Below, piece after piece: positions 18,601-27,503 of a stretch of 64,000 nucleotides of DNA. Both the position numbers and the translations under genes were made by a program. The DNA is taken from the NCBI GenBank assembly GCA_963705155.1, contig CAVPJC010000001.1:310001-374000 (forward strand), written 5' to 3'. A model generated the notes under the pieces. It did not search any database, was not told the DNA's origin, and saw only the letters and a program-made list of their open reading frames with translations. This DNA is from CAVPJC01 sp963705155. GTDB taxonomy: Bacteria > Chloroflexota > Anaerolineae > Anaerolineales > UBA4823. Numbering within the stretch: position 1 is the stretch's first letter; the number at the start of each line of letters is the position of its first letter.

Positions 18601-21600
18601 GAAGACTACGGCGAATGGAACAACACCGTGCACCGCAACGAGCACGCCGTCTCGGACGGAGAAGCCATCCTGGTGCAGTTCCAGATCACAGGCACCACCC
18701 CCGGCCAGTCCGAAGCGGTGCTGGCGCTGGAAGTGGGCGATTGGGGAGCCAGCTACCTGCGCTGGGGGGTGCAAGCCAACCTGGGCAGTGCATTGTACGC
18801 CAGCTACTGCCTGGGAACGAGCTGCTACCACAACACTCTGGCCGATTTGAATTACTTCAAGAAAGGGGCCTGGTACAGCCTGCTGCTGGCGGTGGATGAT
18901 GACCAGAAGTTCTTGATGCGCGTCTGGCCGCGCAGCGACCCCTCGGACGCTCGCGAGTACACCTTGAGCCACCCCAGCCTGCCGGGTAAGGACTGGCGCT
19001 TTGCGGCCTACGCCAACCGCGCCCGGCTGCACCTGGACGAATACAGCGAAGGCAGGCTGTATTCACTCTCCACCACCGGCTATGACAGCGGCCTCGTCGC
19101 TCCCCTGGACGCCGCCTTCAGTGGCTTCCGGGATCTGGCGATCAACTGGACGCGCCCGGTGACCGCTTCGCAGATGAGCTTCAACGGCGATGGAACCTGG
19201 ATCGGCACGCGTACCATTTCTCTGTATGACCCCACCTACCAGAACGGAATCCAGTACGGCAACCAGACGGGTGTCGTCGAAGCCAGGTGGAGCGGCAGCG
19301 CCTGGCTGGATTACCGGGCTGTGCGCACCTGGTACTACCCCTACACCCAGAACGGCAAACACCTGGTGGGACTGCCGGCGGCGGTCAACCGCTACAAATG
19401 CGAGGACGCCGCCTGCGACTACGCCGATAGCGATCTGACCGCCTCGCAGTGGAACCTGTACGACGGGCAGAGCGGGTACTGGATCAGCCCGAGCAGCGGC
19501 AGGCTGACCGCCCAGCGCACAATGACCTGTTTTGCCGACGCCAACAAGGTATGTTATGCGACCTACCAGGCCAACCCAAGCTACGCCCTGTTCAGCGACC
19601 GTCAGTTCGAGTACGACGACTGGGGCAACCCGGTCAAGGTGAAAACCTCGCCGGACTACGGCTGGTTCCTGATGAGCTCGCCCTGGACCAGCCAACTGGC
19701 GAACACCAACCTGCGCGAAACCAGCTCGTGTTACGGCACAGCCAACCAACCCAGCGGCTGCACGGATGACGGCTACCACACCTACCGGCTGTGGGAGAAG
19801 AGCCCGCTGACGGCCAGCACAAACCAGACAGTCTACTGGTCGTATTCCGGTGCGCTGTGGCCCGGATCGAGCTACACCGGCTACAGCCTGGGCGTGCCGG
19901 TCAGCGAGACCGACCCCAACAGTGTAACCACCTGGGCCGAGTACGACGGCCTGGGACGCATGACCAAGGTGATCAAGCCCGGCGACAGCAGCGCCTACCC
20001 GACGCTGCAGGCGGTGTATCACGACGACTGGCAGCCCTTCCTGGTGGATGTGCACCAGCGCCTCACCGCGGGTACCGGCGCCACCTACAGCCAGCGCAAG
20101 CTCTACAACGGCCTGGGGCAGGTCATCCAGGTGCAGACGCCAGCGCGCCGAAGTCTCCGACAATGCCTGTTCCACGGATGCCGATACCAACCCGGATGTC
20201 TGCGATCTGATCGTGGATACGGCTTACGACGGCTACGGGCAGGTCAATGCACAGACCGTACCCTACGCCCTGGACGACTGGTATTCGGGCATGCCGGGGT
20301 ATCCCACCCCCTCCGCGGGCAGAATTTCATCGGCAGCCCGCGCAACTACACCGCCACGGTCTACGACGTTCTGGGCCGCACGAACAGCGTGACCGCCCCG
20401 GACGGGACCGAGCACGCTGACCGGCTACCCGGATACTTCTGCGGGCTATGCGGCTTACAACGAAGTGCGCCTGCAGGACGCCCGCGGCAACACCACGCGT
20501 ACCATTTCGGACGTGTGGGGCCATGCCTATCAGGTCATCCCGCTCAATGGGAATAACGACGGCAGCCCGATCAACCCCACCGTGGCCTACACCTACGATG
20601 CGCTCGACCGGCTTCTGACCGCCGCCCGCGGCGGAGCCACCGTCAGCCTGAGCTACGATTACGCCGGGCGGATGACGCAGCAGATCGACCCCGATCTGGG
20701 CACATGGGTTTATACTTATAACGCCATGGGAAACCCGACCAGCCGGAAAGACGCCCGTTGCAATGGCAGCAGTTGCGTGACGATCAACTATGCCTACGAC
20801 CACGCCAGCCGCCTGACGCAGAAGGGCTACAGCATCCCCACCGGGTTGAATGTGGCGGCAACCCCCGCGGCGACCTACTTCTACGACGCCGGGGGAGCGG
20901 CAGCCTACGCCATTGGCAGGCGCACCAGCATGACGGATGGCAGCGGCTCGACGACCTGGACGTATGACAGCCGCGGGCGCATGACCCAGGAGAGCAAGGT
21001 CATCAGTGGATCAGGCACCTTTGTGACCCAGTACACCTACAACTCCGCCGACCTGCCGGTAACGATGCGCTACCCGGCGAATGCCAGCGGTGGATTGGGT
21101 GAGACCGTCACCACCACCTACCTGCCGCAGAGACTGGTCAACAGCGTGATCGGCGCCAACACCTACGTCAAATCCAGCACCTACGACGCCGCCGGGCGGG
21201 TGGACGTGCGCCTGCTGGGCGACAGCAGCGGCACGGCAGTGGTCAAGACCGATTTCGATTACTTCGCCTGGAGCGACGTCAACGGCAACGGGCGGCTCAA
21301 ACGGATCAAGTCGGAAGATGTGTCACCGTTGACCACGCTGCAAGACTTGCGCTATTACAACACATCCACCGGGGCATCCTTCTATGACGCCGTGGGCAAC
21401 CTGACGCGCATCGACGACTACAAGAGCGGCGCGCCGCAAGGGCAGTATTTTGGTTACGACAACCTGTACCGTATCACCAGCGCCTACGCTTCGGGCGGGA
21501 CTGGTGGAAACGGCGATTACACCACCGAGAGCTACAATTATGACGCCACAACCGGCAACCTCACCAGCAAGAGCACGGTGGGCAGCTACAGTTACGGAAC

Positions 21601-22383
21601 CCAGTCCAGCGGCTGCCTGGAAGGGGCGCTGGCGGCCCACCCGCATGCCGTGGTGACCACAGTGGGAACGACCACGACCACCTACTGCTATGACAGGAAC
21701 GGCAATATGACCCGCCGCGACCCGAGCGGCACGCCAGTATACAACTTCCAATACAACGCCGAGAACCAGATGACGGGGGTGAGCGGCACGGCCACGGCAT
21801 CGTTCACATATGATGGCGACGGCAACCGGGTGAAGAGCACGGCAGGGGAGTGACCACCGCCCACGTGGGGGCGTATTTCGAATGGACCGGCAGCACGGTT
21901 ACAATGAAGAAGTATTACAGCGCGGGCGGGGCGCGCGTGGCAGTGCGCACGGGGGGCAGCACGCTGGCCTTCATCCTGACCGACCACCTGGGGAGCACCA
22001 GCATCACCACGACCAGCGCCGGTGTGTTGAGCACCGACAACCGCTACAAGGCCTGGGGGGAGTCAAGATACGCCAGCGGGACGCTGCCGACGAAGTTCAC
22101 CTACACCGGGCAGTATTCGAATGTTGCCGAGTTTGGGCTGATGTTTTATGGGGCACGCTGGTACGACAGTTCGCTATCCAGGTTCGCGCAAGCCGATATC
22201 ATCGTACCGCTGCAAAACCAGGGCGTGCAGGCGTGGGATCATTATGCGGCGATGAATAATAATCCGGTCAGGTACAACGATCCGAGCGGGCATATGGCGG
22301 TTTGTCCGGATTGCGGGGGTGGAGGGAATATTTCTGATCAAGAAAAGCTGGAAAGATCCGCTATGCTCGTGCGGCACAAGTAA
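15661..22383 (+). CDS. Giant SpvB/RHS-repeat surface protein (frame-disrupted in its C-terminal third)
   Basis: A secreted RHS/YD-repeat protein of about 2,240 residues before its tip. The ATG at 15661 has GGAGG seven bases upstream and starts a signal peptide (about residues 1-32). Next comes a Thr/Pro-rich stalk (about residues 45-130, rich in TPTPT), then an SpvB/TcB-like domain (QQTGAATYSFPIWTPPGLAG). Many YD repeats follow, such as SYDYAGRMTQQIDPDLGTWV. The RHS core ends the protein: YDGDGNRVKS, TDHLGSTS, YTGQYSN, GLMFYGARWYDSSLSRFAQA and NNPVRYNDPSGH. The frame shifts near 20140, 20315, 20405 and 21845 (a short G run), each time continuing the same repeat pattern. RHS proteins form shells that carry variable C-terminal toxins. 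It may act in contact-dependent competition or adhesion. Confidence 0.85.
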
Positions 22384-22838
22384 ATCCTCAATCGTCTTTA
22401 ATTAATACCGATGAAATTGCAGAAAAAGCTGGAACTGGTTTGGATATGACAAGTATAGCTCAAGGAGCTTTTGCATTAAAAGTTACGGATGCAATATTAC
22501 CGGGTCCAGTTTTTGGTGTCATTATCAATTCAGGCATCCAAATACTACAAGACAGTGACCAAAATTTCAATCCGGATGAGGCCGTGTTACGGGTTGCTAC
22601 CGCAGCTGCTGAAGGTGTTGCTTTGGATCTGGTGTCTACTTATTTTGGAGATGTTGGTGGTGCAGTTGGTATCGGTTTGGGGGCTGCTGTAGCACCAGGA
22701 CCCGTTGCACCAATCATTGGGTTTGGGACTGGCTACTCAGTTGGTGCTGTGTCGAGTTATTTCAATACGAGAAACGTAATTGAAAATGTCAACGAAACAT
22801 ATATTTTTCCAGCAATACATCAAATAACTGATAAGTAA
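22338..22838 (+). CDS. AT-rich variable tip of the RHS protein (toxin candidate)
   Basis: After the RHS core the GC content drops sharply. Adding one A to the run at 22343-22346 joins the RHS frame (GGGGNISDQE) to a continuous open frame beginning KAGKIRYARAAQVNPQSS and ending IFPAIHQITDK, about 165 residues. Without the fix, the part from the TTG at 22440 encodes 132 residues. The middle is glycine-rich and hydrophobic (GGAVGIGLGAAVAPGPVAPI), like a membrane-active tip. It has no Cys and no nuclease motif I recognise. By position it is the polymorphic toxin domain; activity is inferred only. Confidence 0.6.
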   Translation, partial: SRKAGKIRYARAAQVNPQSSLINTDEIAEKAGTGLDMTSIAQGAFALKVTDAILPGPVFGVIINSGIQILQDSDQNFNPDEAVLRVATAAAEGVALDLVSTYFGDVGGAVGIGLGAAVAPGPVAPIIGFGTGYSVGAVSSYFNTRNVIENVNETYIFPAIHQITDK

Positions 22839-22905
22839 ATATTCAAGATAGTTTCGATTCCTATGCTCTGAGAATGCGATTTCAACAGGAACGGAGATTG
22901 CACCA

Positions 22906-23586
22906 ATGGGTCATCTAATTATTTGCGCTCTAGCATCAGTTGCGCCTGGGTTGGGTTTCTGGTTACTTGGGGAGAGACGTCGGGGCACAATCATCGCTAG
23001 TATTTTTGCTTTCTTTCTCTTTGGAAATTGGATTTTTGGCATTTTGGGATTTGGCTCAAGTACCAAAATATTACTTATTCTGCCTGTTGGTTTTTGGATT
23101 GTCCAACTATTGATTACTTTGGAAAGAATATATATGCGTTACCAACAAATAAAACATCCGGAAAAAGCAGCTGTTATTCCCAATAAAACCAATATTGCAA
23201 ATGACTTGACCAATTATCACCCATCCGTTCAGGCGGCATATCAAGTTGTTATAGCTCAACCAGGAATTGATCGTCAACTACTCCTAGCAGCAATATTTGG
23301 TATTCAAATATCTAGCCGAAAGGCATGGGTATATATTCCATACCGCATATTGTATTTGGGTCTGACACATGAATTTACAATAATAGTTGAAGCGGACAAA
23401 CTTGGTACGCCGATGTTGATTGAACGCTTGGAAAACAGTAAAATTATAAATAAAAGTTATATCCAAGGTTCAATGAATGACCAATTAAAGCTTGAATTTA
23501 GAGATGGTGAAATTATCAACTTATTAGTAACAATACAACAACGTGCGGAGACCGCAGTGTTCGCATCTATGTTCATAGATGCATAA
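22906..23586 (+). CDS. Membrane protein, candidate immunity protein for the RHS tip
   Basis: A 226-residue protein with three N-terminal hydrophobic helices (ICALASVAPGLGFWLLG, TIIASIFAFFLFGNWIFGIL, KILLILPVGFWIVQLLITL). A cytoplasmic domain follows from about residue 95 with a beta-rich pattern (VYIPYRILYLGLTHEFTIIV, DQLKLEFRDGEIINLLVTI), perhaps PH-like. A GGAG site precedes the ATG. It is AT-rich like the RHS tip and lies 67 bases after it on the same strand, the usual place for an immunity gene. The family is not recognised. A membrane location would suit protection against a membrane-active toxin, which is inference. Confidence 0.6.
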   Translation: MGHLIICALASVAPGLGFWLLGERRRGTIIASIFAFFLFGNWIFGILGFGSSTKILLILPVGFWIVQLLITLERIYMRYQQIKHPEKAAVIPNKTNIANDLTNYHPSVQAAYQVVIAQPGIDRQLLLAAIFGIQISSRKAWVYIPYRILYLGLTHEFTIIVEADKLGTPMLIERLENSKIINKSYIQGSMNDQLKLEFRDGEIINLLVTIQQRAETAVFASMFIDA

Positions 23587-23592
23587 AAATTT

Positions 23593-24060
23593 ATGTCTAT
23601 TCTCATCCTGTCCCGGCCAAACTTAACCAGTGCTCTGACCGTTACATCTGCTACTAATGGCAACTACAGCGAGAGCTACGATTACGACGCCGCCAGCGGC
23701 AACCCCTCCCAGAAAGCGGGTGGAAATTACACCTACGATATGGTCAAAAAACATGCCGTGCGCCGCGTAAACGCCAGCGGCGGCGCCTCCAAAACCATCC
23801 AGGTGCGGGCGTATTCCACGCCGTGCAGCGATGGCGTGCGCGCCACGATGGAGCTGCGCGTCAATGGCAGCCTGGTAACCACCTGGAGCAACGTGGCTGT
23901 GGCCTGGACAACCCACAGCGCCAACACTCCCCTGTCGGGTAAAGACCAGATCGAAGTGGTGTTTACCAACGACTGCTACAACGGCGGTTATGACCGCAAC
24001 CAGTTTTCACACGAATGTCAGGCAGGGTATGGTTCCGGGGGATTGGAGAGCGGGTTGTGA
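23593..24060 (+). pseudogene. Orphan RHS fragment with xylan-binding-like module
   Basis: This 155-codon frame returns to the GC-rich composition of the main RHS gene. Its start reads as a YD repeat (NGNYSESYDYDAASGNPSQK, then AGGNYTYD). The rest resembles a calcium-dependent carbohydrate-binding module (CBM36/60 type): TIQVRAYSTPCSDG, then DQIEVVFTNDCYNGGYDRN, where FTND and DRN are typical of the calcium and sugar site. It has no signal peptide or start of its own and ends abruptly. It is best read as a displaced C-terminal remnant of an earlier RHS protein left behind when the tip was exchanged. Confidence 0.6.
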
Positions 24061-24088
24061 TTTGGCTCGGGAAACCGGTATGAAATAT

Positions 24089-24157
24089 TTGTTGGGTTGG
24101 TGGGCAGGCTTTTCCTGCGTATGGCCGTCGTTTTTTGCCCACCAATCCAACCTACGA
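24089..24157. repeat. Imperfect palindromic repeat element
   Basis: The left arm (24089-24106) contains GTTGGGTTGGTGGGCA and the right arm (24136-24157) contains TGCCCACCAATCCAACCTAC, which are near-perfect reverse complements around a loop of about 29 bases. The GTAGGTTGG-type ends resemble dispersed palindromic (MITE/REP-like) elements known in many bacteria. It separates the RHS remnant from the AbiEi-like gene. It could also act as a terminator, though no clean T run follows. Confidence 0.6.
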
Positions 24158-24160
24158 CTA

Positions 24161-24189
24161 TTGACTCTAGACTGATGATACGTTATCCT
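24161..24189 (+). promoter_or_regulatory. Promoter of the AbiEi-like gene
   Basis: TTGACT (24161-24166), a 17-base spacer and TATCCT (24184-24189). The first ATG of the gene is only nine bases downstream, so the transcript may be leaderless or nearly so. Confidence 0.6.
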
Positions 24190-24205
24190 ATACACAAATG
24201 TATAG
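24188..24205. promoter_or_regulatory. Palindromic operator at the AbiEi-like start
   Basis: CTATACA-CAAA-TGTATAG is a perfect 7-4-7 inverted repeat that overlaps the end of the -10 element, the predicted transcription start and the first ATG. AbiEi-type antitoxins are known to repress their own operons by binding inverted repeats, so autoregulation is likely. Confidence 0.6.
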
Positions 24206-25577
24206 AATGAGTGAACTTAACCAATTGAACCGCAAGATATTTCACACCAACGACCTGGCTGTTTTGTGGAAGATAACCAATCGGCACAATCTGTATATGA
24301 CCATCACCCGCTACATTGACAGGGGGGTGCTGTTTCCAATCTATAAAGGCATGTACGCTACGGTTTCCCCGGCCTCCCTGAACCCCCTGGAACTGGGCCA
24401 GGCTGTTATTCACCGGTACACCTACCTGACGACCGAATCGGTCCTCGCGCAGGCGGGGATTATCTCTCAATTGGTCTACGATTATACTTTTGTCGCCGAT
24501 CTGTCCAAGCGCGTCTCAGTCGGAACCTGGTCTTTTCGGTATCGCAAGCTCAAAGATATTTATCTCCATAATCCTGCTGGTATCGTCGATCACAGTGGAG
24601 TTTTTATCGCTACTGCAGAACGAGCCGTGGCGGATTTGCTTTATTTCAACCCTAAATATCACTTTGATGTTCCGGAAAGCATCGATTTCGAAAAGGTCAA
24701 GTTAATCCAACAAGAAGTCGGATATCCTCCTGTTAAACTGTTTAATGTACAATGCCATGGTATAAGCCGTTTTTCGATGTTGGTAGGGAACGCTGATCGC
24801 TTGACAACAACCCACAGAAAACAGCTCCTCCTGCAGCGCCTGGATGAGATCGGCGCCTCCCTGGCCCGCTCCTCCGGCGCCCTGGCCCTGATCGGCCTGG
24901 GTTCGGTGGGCCTGGAACAGGAGCGCCTGGACGCATACTCCGATCTCGACTTCTTCGTCATCGTCGAGACCGGCTGCAAGGCCGCCTTCCTGGACGACCT
25001 GTCCTGGCTGAGCGCCATCCACCCGGTCGCCTACCGTTTCAAGAATACCGCCGATGGCTACAAGCTGCTCTTCGCCGACGATATCTTCTGCGAATTTGCC
25101 ATTTTTGAGCCGCACGAGCTGCAGGCCGTGCCCTTTGCCGCAGGCCGCATCGTCTGGAAGGCGCCCGGCGTCAGCGATGACATCGGCATCCCCGCCCGGC
25201 CTCCCGGGGCGCAAGCACCCGCCGCGTTGGAATGGCTGCTGGGGGAAGCCCTCACCTGCCTGTACGTCGGTATGGGGCGTTACCGGCGCGGTGAAAAACT
25301 CTCGGCCCAGCGTTTCATCCAGCATTACGCCGTCGACCGCCTGCTGGAGTTATCCAGCCGGGTGGAAAGCGAAGCGCCCGCCTTGCGGGACGCGTTTGCC
25401 CCGGAGCGGCGCTACGAGCAGCGCTTTCCGCAAACCGCCCGCCTGCTGCCGCAGTTCGTCCAGGGCTACGCCGCCATCCCCCAATCGGCCCTGGCGATCC
25501 TCGATTTCCTCGACCGGCACTTTGAGGTGGATGCCGCCCTCAAAACCAAAATCCGCCAACTGTGCCTGCCAGAGTAA
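24198..25577 (+). CDS. AbiEi-like antitoxin fused to a nucleotidyltransferase
   Basis: A 459-residue protein with two parts. Residues 1 to about 185 resemble AbiEi-type antitoxin/regulator proteins: a winged helix (NRKIFHTNDLAVLWKITN, DRGVLFPIYKGMYATV) and a typical C-terminal region (HSGVFIATAERAVADLLYFN, VKLIQQEVGYP). From about residue 194 (MLVGNADRL) the DNA becomes GC-rich and encodes a polymerase-beta-type nucleotidyltransferase with GLGSVGLEQERLDAYSDLDF (the GS-x10-SDLDF metal site) and a helical tail. Type IV toxin-antitoxin systems normally keep AbiEi and a nucleotidyltransferase on separate genes. This single frame may be a natural fusion or a read-through join of two genes; ATG 24777 could start the second part alone. 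A second ATG for the first part lies at 24207. Confidence 0.75.
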   Translation: MYRMSELNQLNRKIFHTNDLAVLWKITNRHNLYMTITRYIDRGVLFPIYKGMYATVSPASLNPLELGQAVIHRYTYLTTESVLAQAGIISQLVYDYTFVADLSKRVSVGTWSFRYRKLKDIYLHNPAGIVDHSGVFIATAERAVADLLYFNPKYHFDVPESIDFEKVKLIQQEVGYPPVKLFNVQCHGISRFSMLVGNADRLTTTHRKQLLLQRLDEIGASLARSSGALALIGLGSVGLEQERLDAYSDLDFFVIVETGCKAAFLDDLSWLSAIHPVAYRFKNTADGYKLLFADDIFCEFAIFEPHELQAVPFAAGRIVWKAPGVSDDIGIPARPPGAQAPAALEWLLGEALTCLYVGMGRYRRGEKLSAQRFIQHYAVDRLLELSSRVESEAPALRDAFAPERRYEQRFPQTARLLPQFVQGYAAIPQSALAILDFLDRHFEVDAALKTKIRQLCLPE

Positions 25578-25620
25578 CGATTTCTGCTGCCCATGCGTGC
25601 GCCGCCAGGGGGCTCAGGGC

Positions 25621-27483
25621 TCAACCGCCACCAGCACCGCCCTGCACCACCCTGCGCCAGCGGTATGCGCCGTCCGCCTCGTCATAGCCCTGGCAGGTGA
25701 TCAGCGTGACCCACGCCCGTTCCTCGTGCCGCAGCACCTTGAGCTGGTCGGGAGAGACCATGCTGTTCTCGCGCACCTCGTAGATATAGCGCTGCCCCCA
25801 GGCATGGATGATCACCCGGTCGCCCCATTGCAAAGTTTGCAGGTTGGCAAACGGCCCCGGGCTGCCATCCGCCAGGGTGGAATGCCCGGCCAGCCCGCTG
25901 TTTCCCTCCCAGGTGGGATAGGCGGTCCCTTCCAGGTATCCGGCTTCGCCCCCCAGCCAGCGCACATCCCAGCCGCTGCCGCTCTTTGGCACCCCCAGGA
26001 TGGCCATCTTTTGGCCCAGCGCAGGGATTTCCAGGCTCATTTCATCCTGCTGAGAATAGGCCAGGGCAGCGGGCTGCGCCGGCAGAGGGGTGTGCACATC
26101 GGGCGCAAAACCCGTGGCCGGCAGCTGCACCGCCCCCAGCAGGTTTAAAAACGCCTCACCGGCGCGTGTTTTGGCTTCGAGGTTGCGCCCGCTGGCCCCG
26201 GCGACAAACCAGTCGCGCGAAAGGGCCACCGACTTGCCAAACAGGTCATTCTCGCCTGCCGGGTCGGTGACGGCGCGGGTCTGCATGTTCCACGCGCCTT
26301 TGCTCTTTTTGAAAATATACACCGCCCCGGCGCCATTGTTACCCGCCTGAACGGCCCCATCGGCCCCGACCACTACCGTGTCGCCGTAGATATCCACCGC
26401 CTGGCCGAGCCGCTCAAAAACCTGGGCGCCCTGCGCCGCCAGCATGGCTTCCTCCACCCATTCGTCCCCCCGGTCGCTGAATACGTAGGCTGCCCCCGCG
26501 CTGGTGACCTGCCCCCCGCCCAGGTCGGGATCGGCATGATACGCCCCCACCACGATCGTCTTTCCATGGATTGCCAGTGAATTGCCAAAAGCATCCCCGG
26601 CTCGACCGTTTTCCGCTTCCAGCCGGGCTTCGCTTTGCCATGTTTTTCCGCTGCGCCGGAACACCCACACCTTCCCCGGCCCGCTCTCGCCCGTCAGGTT
26701 GAACTGCGGCGCGCCCACGCCGATCAAATCGCCCTGTACCGCCACCGACGTGCCAAAATAATCGCCCAGCCACGGGTCAGGCGGCAGAAGTCGGGCCTGC
26801 TGGCTCCAGTTTTTTCCGCTGCTGCGGTAAAAAACATACGCTGCGCCCACGTCGATCAGGGTACCCATGTCCTTCGTCTCGGCTGCCACCACCACCGTGG
26901 ATTTGTCAACCGCCACCCCTGAGCCAAATGAGTCGTCTTCTGCCGGGTCGGCGGCAGTGAGAATGGCCTGCTGCACCCACTTCCCGCTGCTGCGGGCGAA
27001 AACGTAGGCCGCGCCGGCGTCATCCAACCACCCGTCCTCCTGATCCTCATCCGCCAGGTCGACGCCGGTGGCGCCCACCACGATGGTATTGCCGCTGATT
27101 CCCACGGATACGCCAAAGGTATCGCCTGCCGCGGCGTCATCAGCCGTCAACCTGGCTTCCAGAACCCAGGTATTGCTGCTGCGCACATAAACATAGGCTG
27201 CCCCGGCATTGCTCACCGCTCCCCCGCCCAGGTCGGGATCGGCGTTGCGCGCCCCGATGACCGCCGTGTTGCCGTCGATCGCCACCGCGCTGCCGAACTC
27301 ATCCAGGCTTTTTCCGTCGGGCGCAGCCAGCGACCACTGCTGCACGACCCCCAGGGTTGGGACCGCGCTGCCCGACGCCTGCCAGCCAGAGGCCAGCCCC
27401 GCCTGCGCCGCAGGCAGCAGCGCCAGCAGCAGCAAAACAGATATGGATAGGTATCGTTTAACCAGATTCAGGGTTGCAGCCAT
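25621..27483 (-). CDS. Secreted seven-bladed FG-GAP propeller with LPATG motif and C-terminal sortase domain
   Basis: A 620-residue exported protein. The ATG at 27483 has GGAGGT seven bases upstream and begins a signal peptide (SVLLLLALLPAAQAGLASG). Seven repeats of about 57 residues follow with the pattern FGxSVAI-GxTxVVGA-GAAYVF-RS-W (FG-GAP type), enough for one seven-bladed beta-propeller. LPATG stands at residues 454-458. A sortase domain then ends the protein with predicted catalytic His534 (GLAGHSTLADG), Cys597 (VTLITCQGYD) and Arg608 (YRWRRVV). It is 20 bases downstream of the ABC ATPase stop, so it may be co-transcribed with the efflux operon. Whether the sortase acts on its own LPATG is unknown. 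Confidence 0.88.
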   Translation of the reverse strand: MAATLNLVKRYLSISVLLLLALLPAAQAGLASGWQASGSAVPTLGVVQQWSLAAPDGKSLDEFGSAVAIDGNTAVIGARNADPDLGGGAVSNAGAAYVYVRSSNTWVLEARLTADDAAAGDTFGVSVGISGNTIVVGATGVDLADEDQEDGWLDDAGAAYVFARSSGKWVQQAILTAADPAEDDSFGSGVAVDKSTVVVAAETKDMGTLIDVGAAYVFYRSSGKNWSQQARLLPPDPWLGDYFGTSVAVQGDLIGVGAPQFNLTGESGPGKVWVFRRSGKTWQSEARLEAENGRAGDAFGNSLAIHGKTIVVGAYHADPDLGGGQVTSAGAAYVFSDRGDEWVEEAMLAAQGAQVFERLGQAVDIYGDTVVVGADGAVQAGNNGAGAVYIFKKSKGAWNMQTRAVTDPAGENDLFGKSVALSRDWFVAGASGRNLEAKTRAGEAFLNLLGAVQLPATGFAPDVHTPLPAQPAALAYSQQDEMSLEIPALGQKMAILGVPKSGSGWDVRWLGGEAGYLEGTAYPTWEGNSGLAGHSTLADGSPGPFANLQTLQWGDRVIIHAWGQRYIYEVRENSMVSPDQLKVLRHEERAWVTLITCQGYDEADGAYRWRRVVQGGAGGG

Positions 27484-27503
27484 TTTACTCACCTCCACCT
27501 AGC

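Noticed and set aside
16870..19032. 720-codon minus-strand frame inside the RHS gene
   Set aside because: It is a shadow of repetitive RHS coding sequence, valine- and glycine-rich, with no domains.
21838..21853. In-frame TGA in the RHS core as a second selenocysteine site
   Set aside because: The family has no Cys there, no hairpin was seen, and adding one G to the preceding G run restores the conserved RHS sequence, so it is a frameshift.
24089..24157. Integron attC site or simple terminator
   Set aside because: No integrase or cassette array is present, the arms lack attC R/L core sites, and there is no clean T run; a dispersed palindromic repeat fits better.
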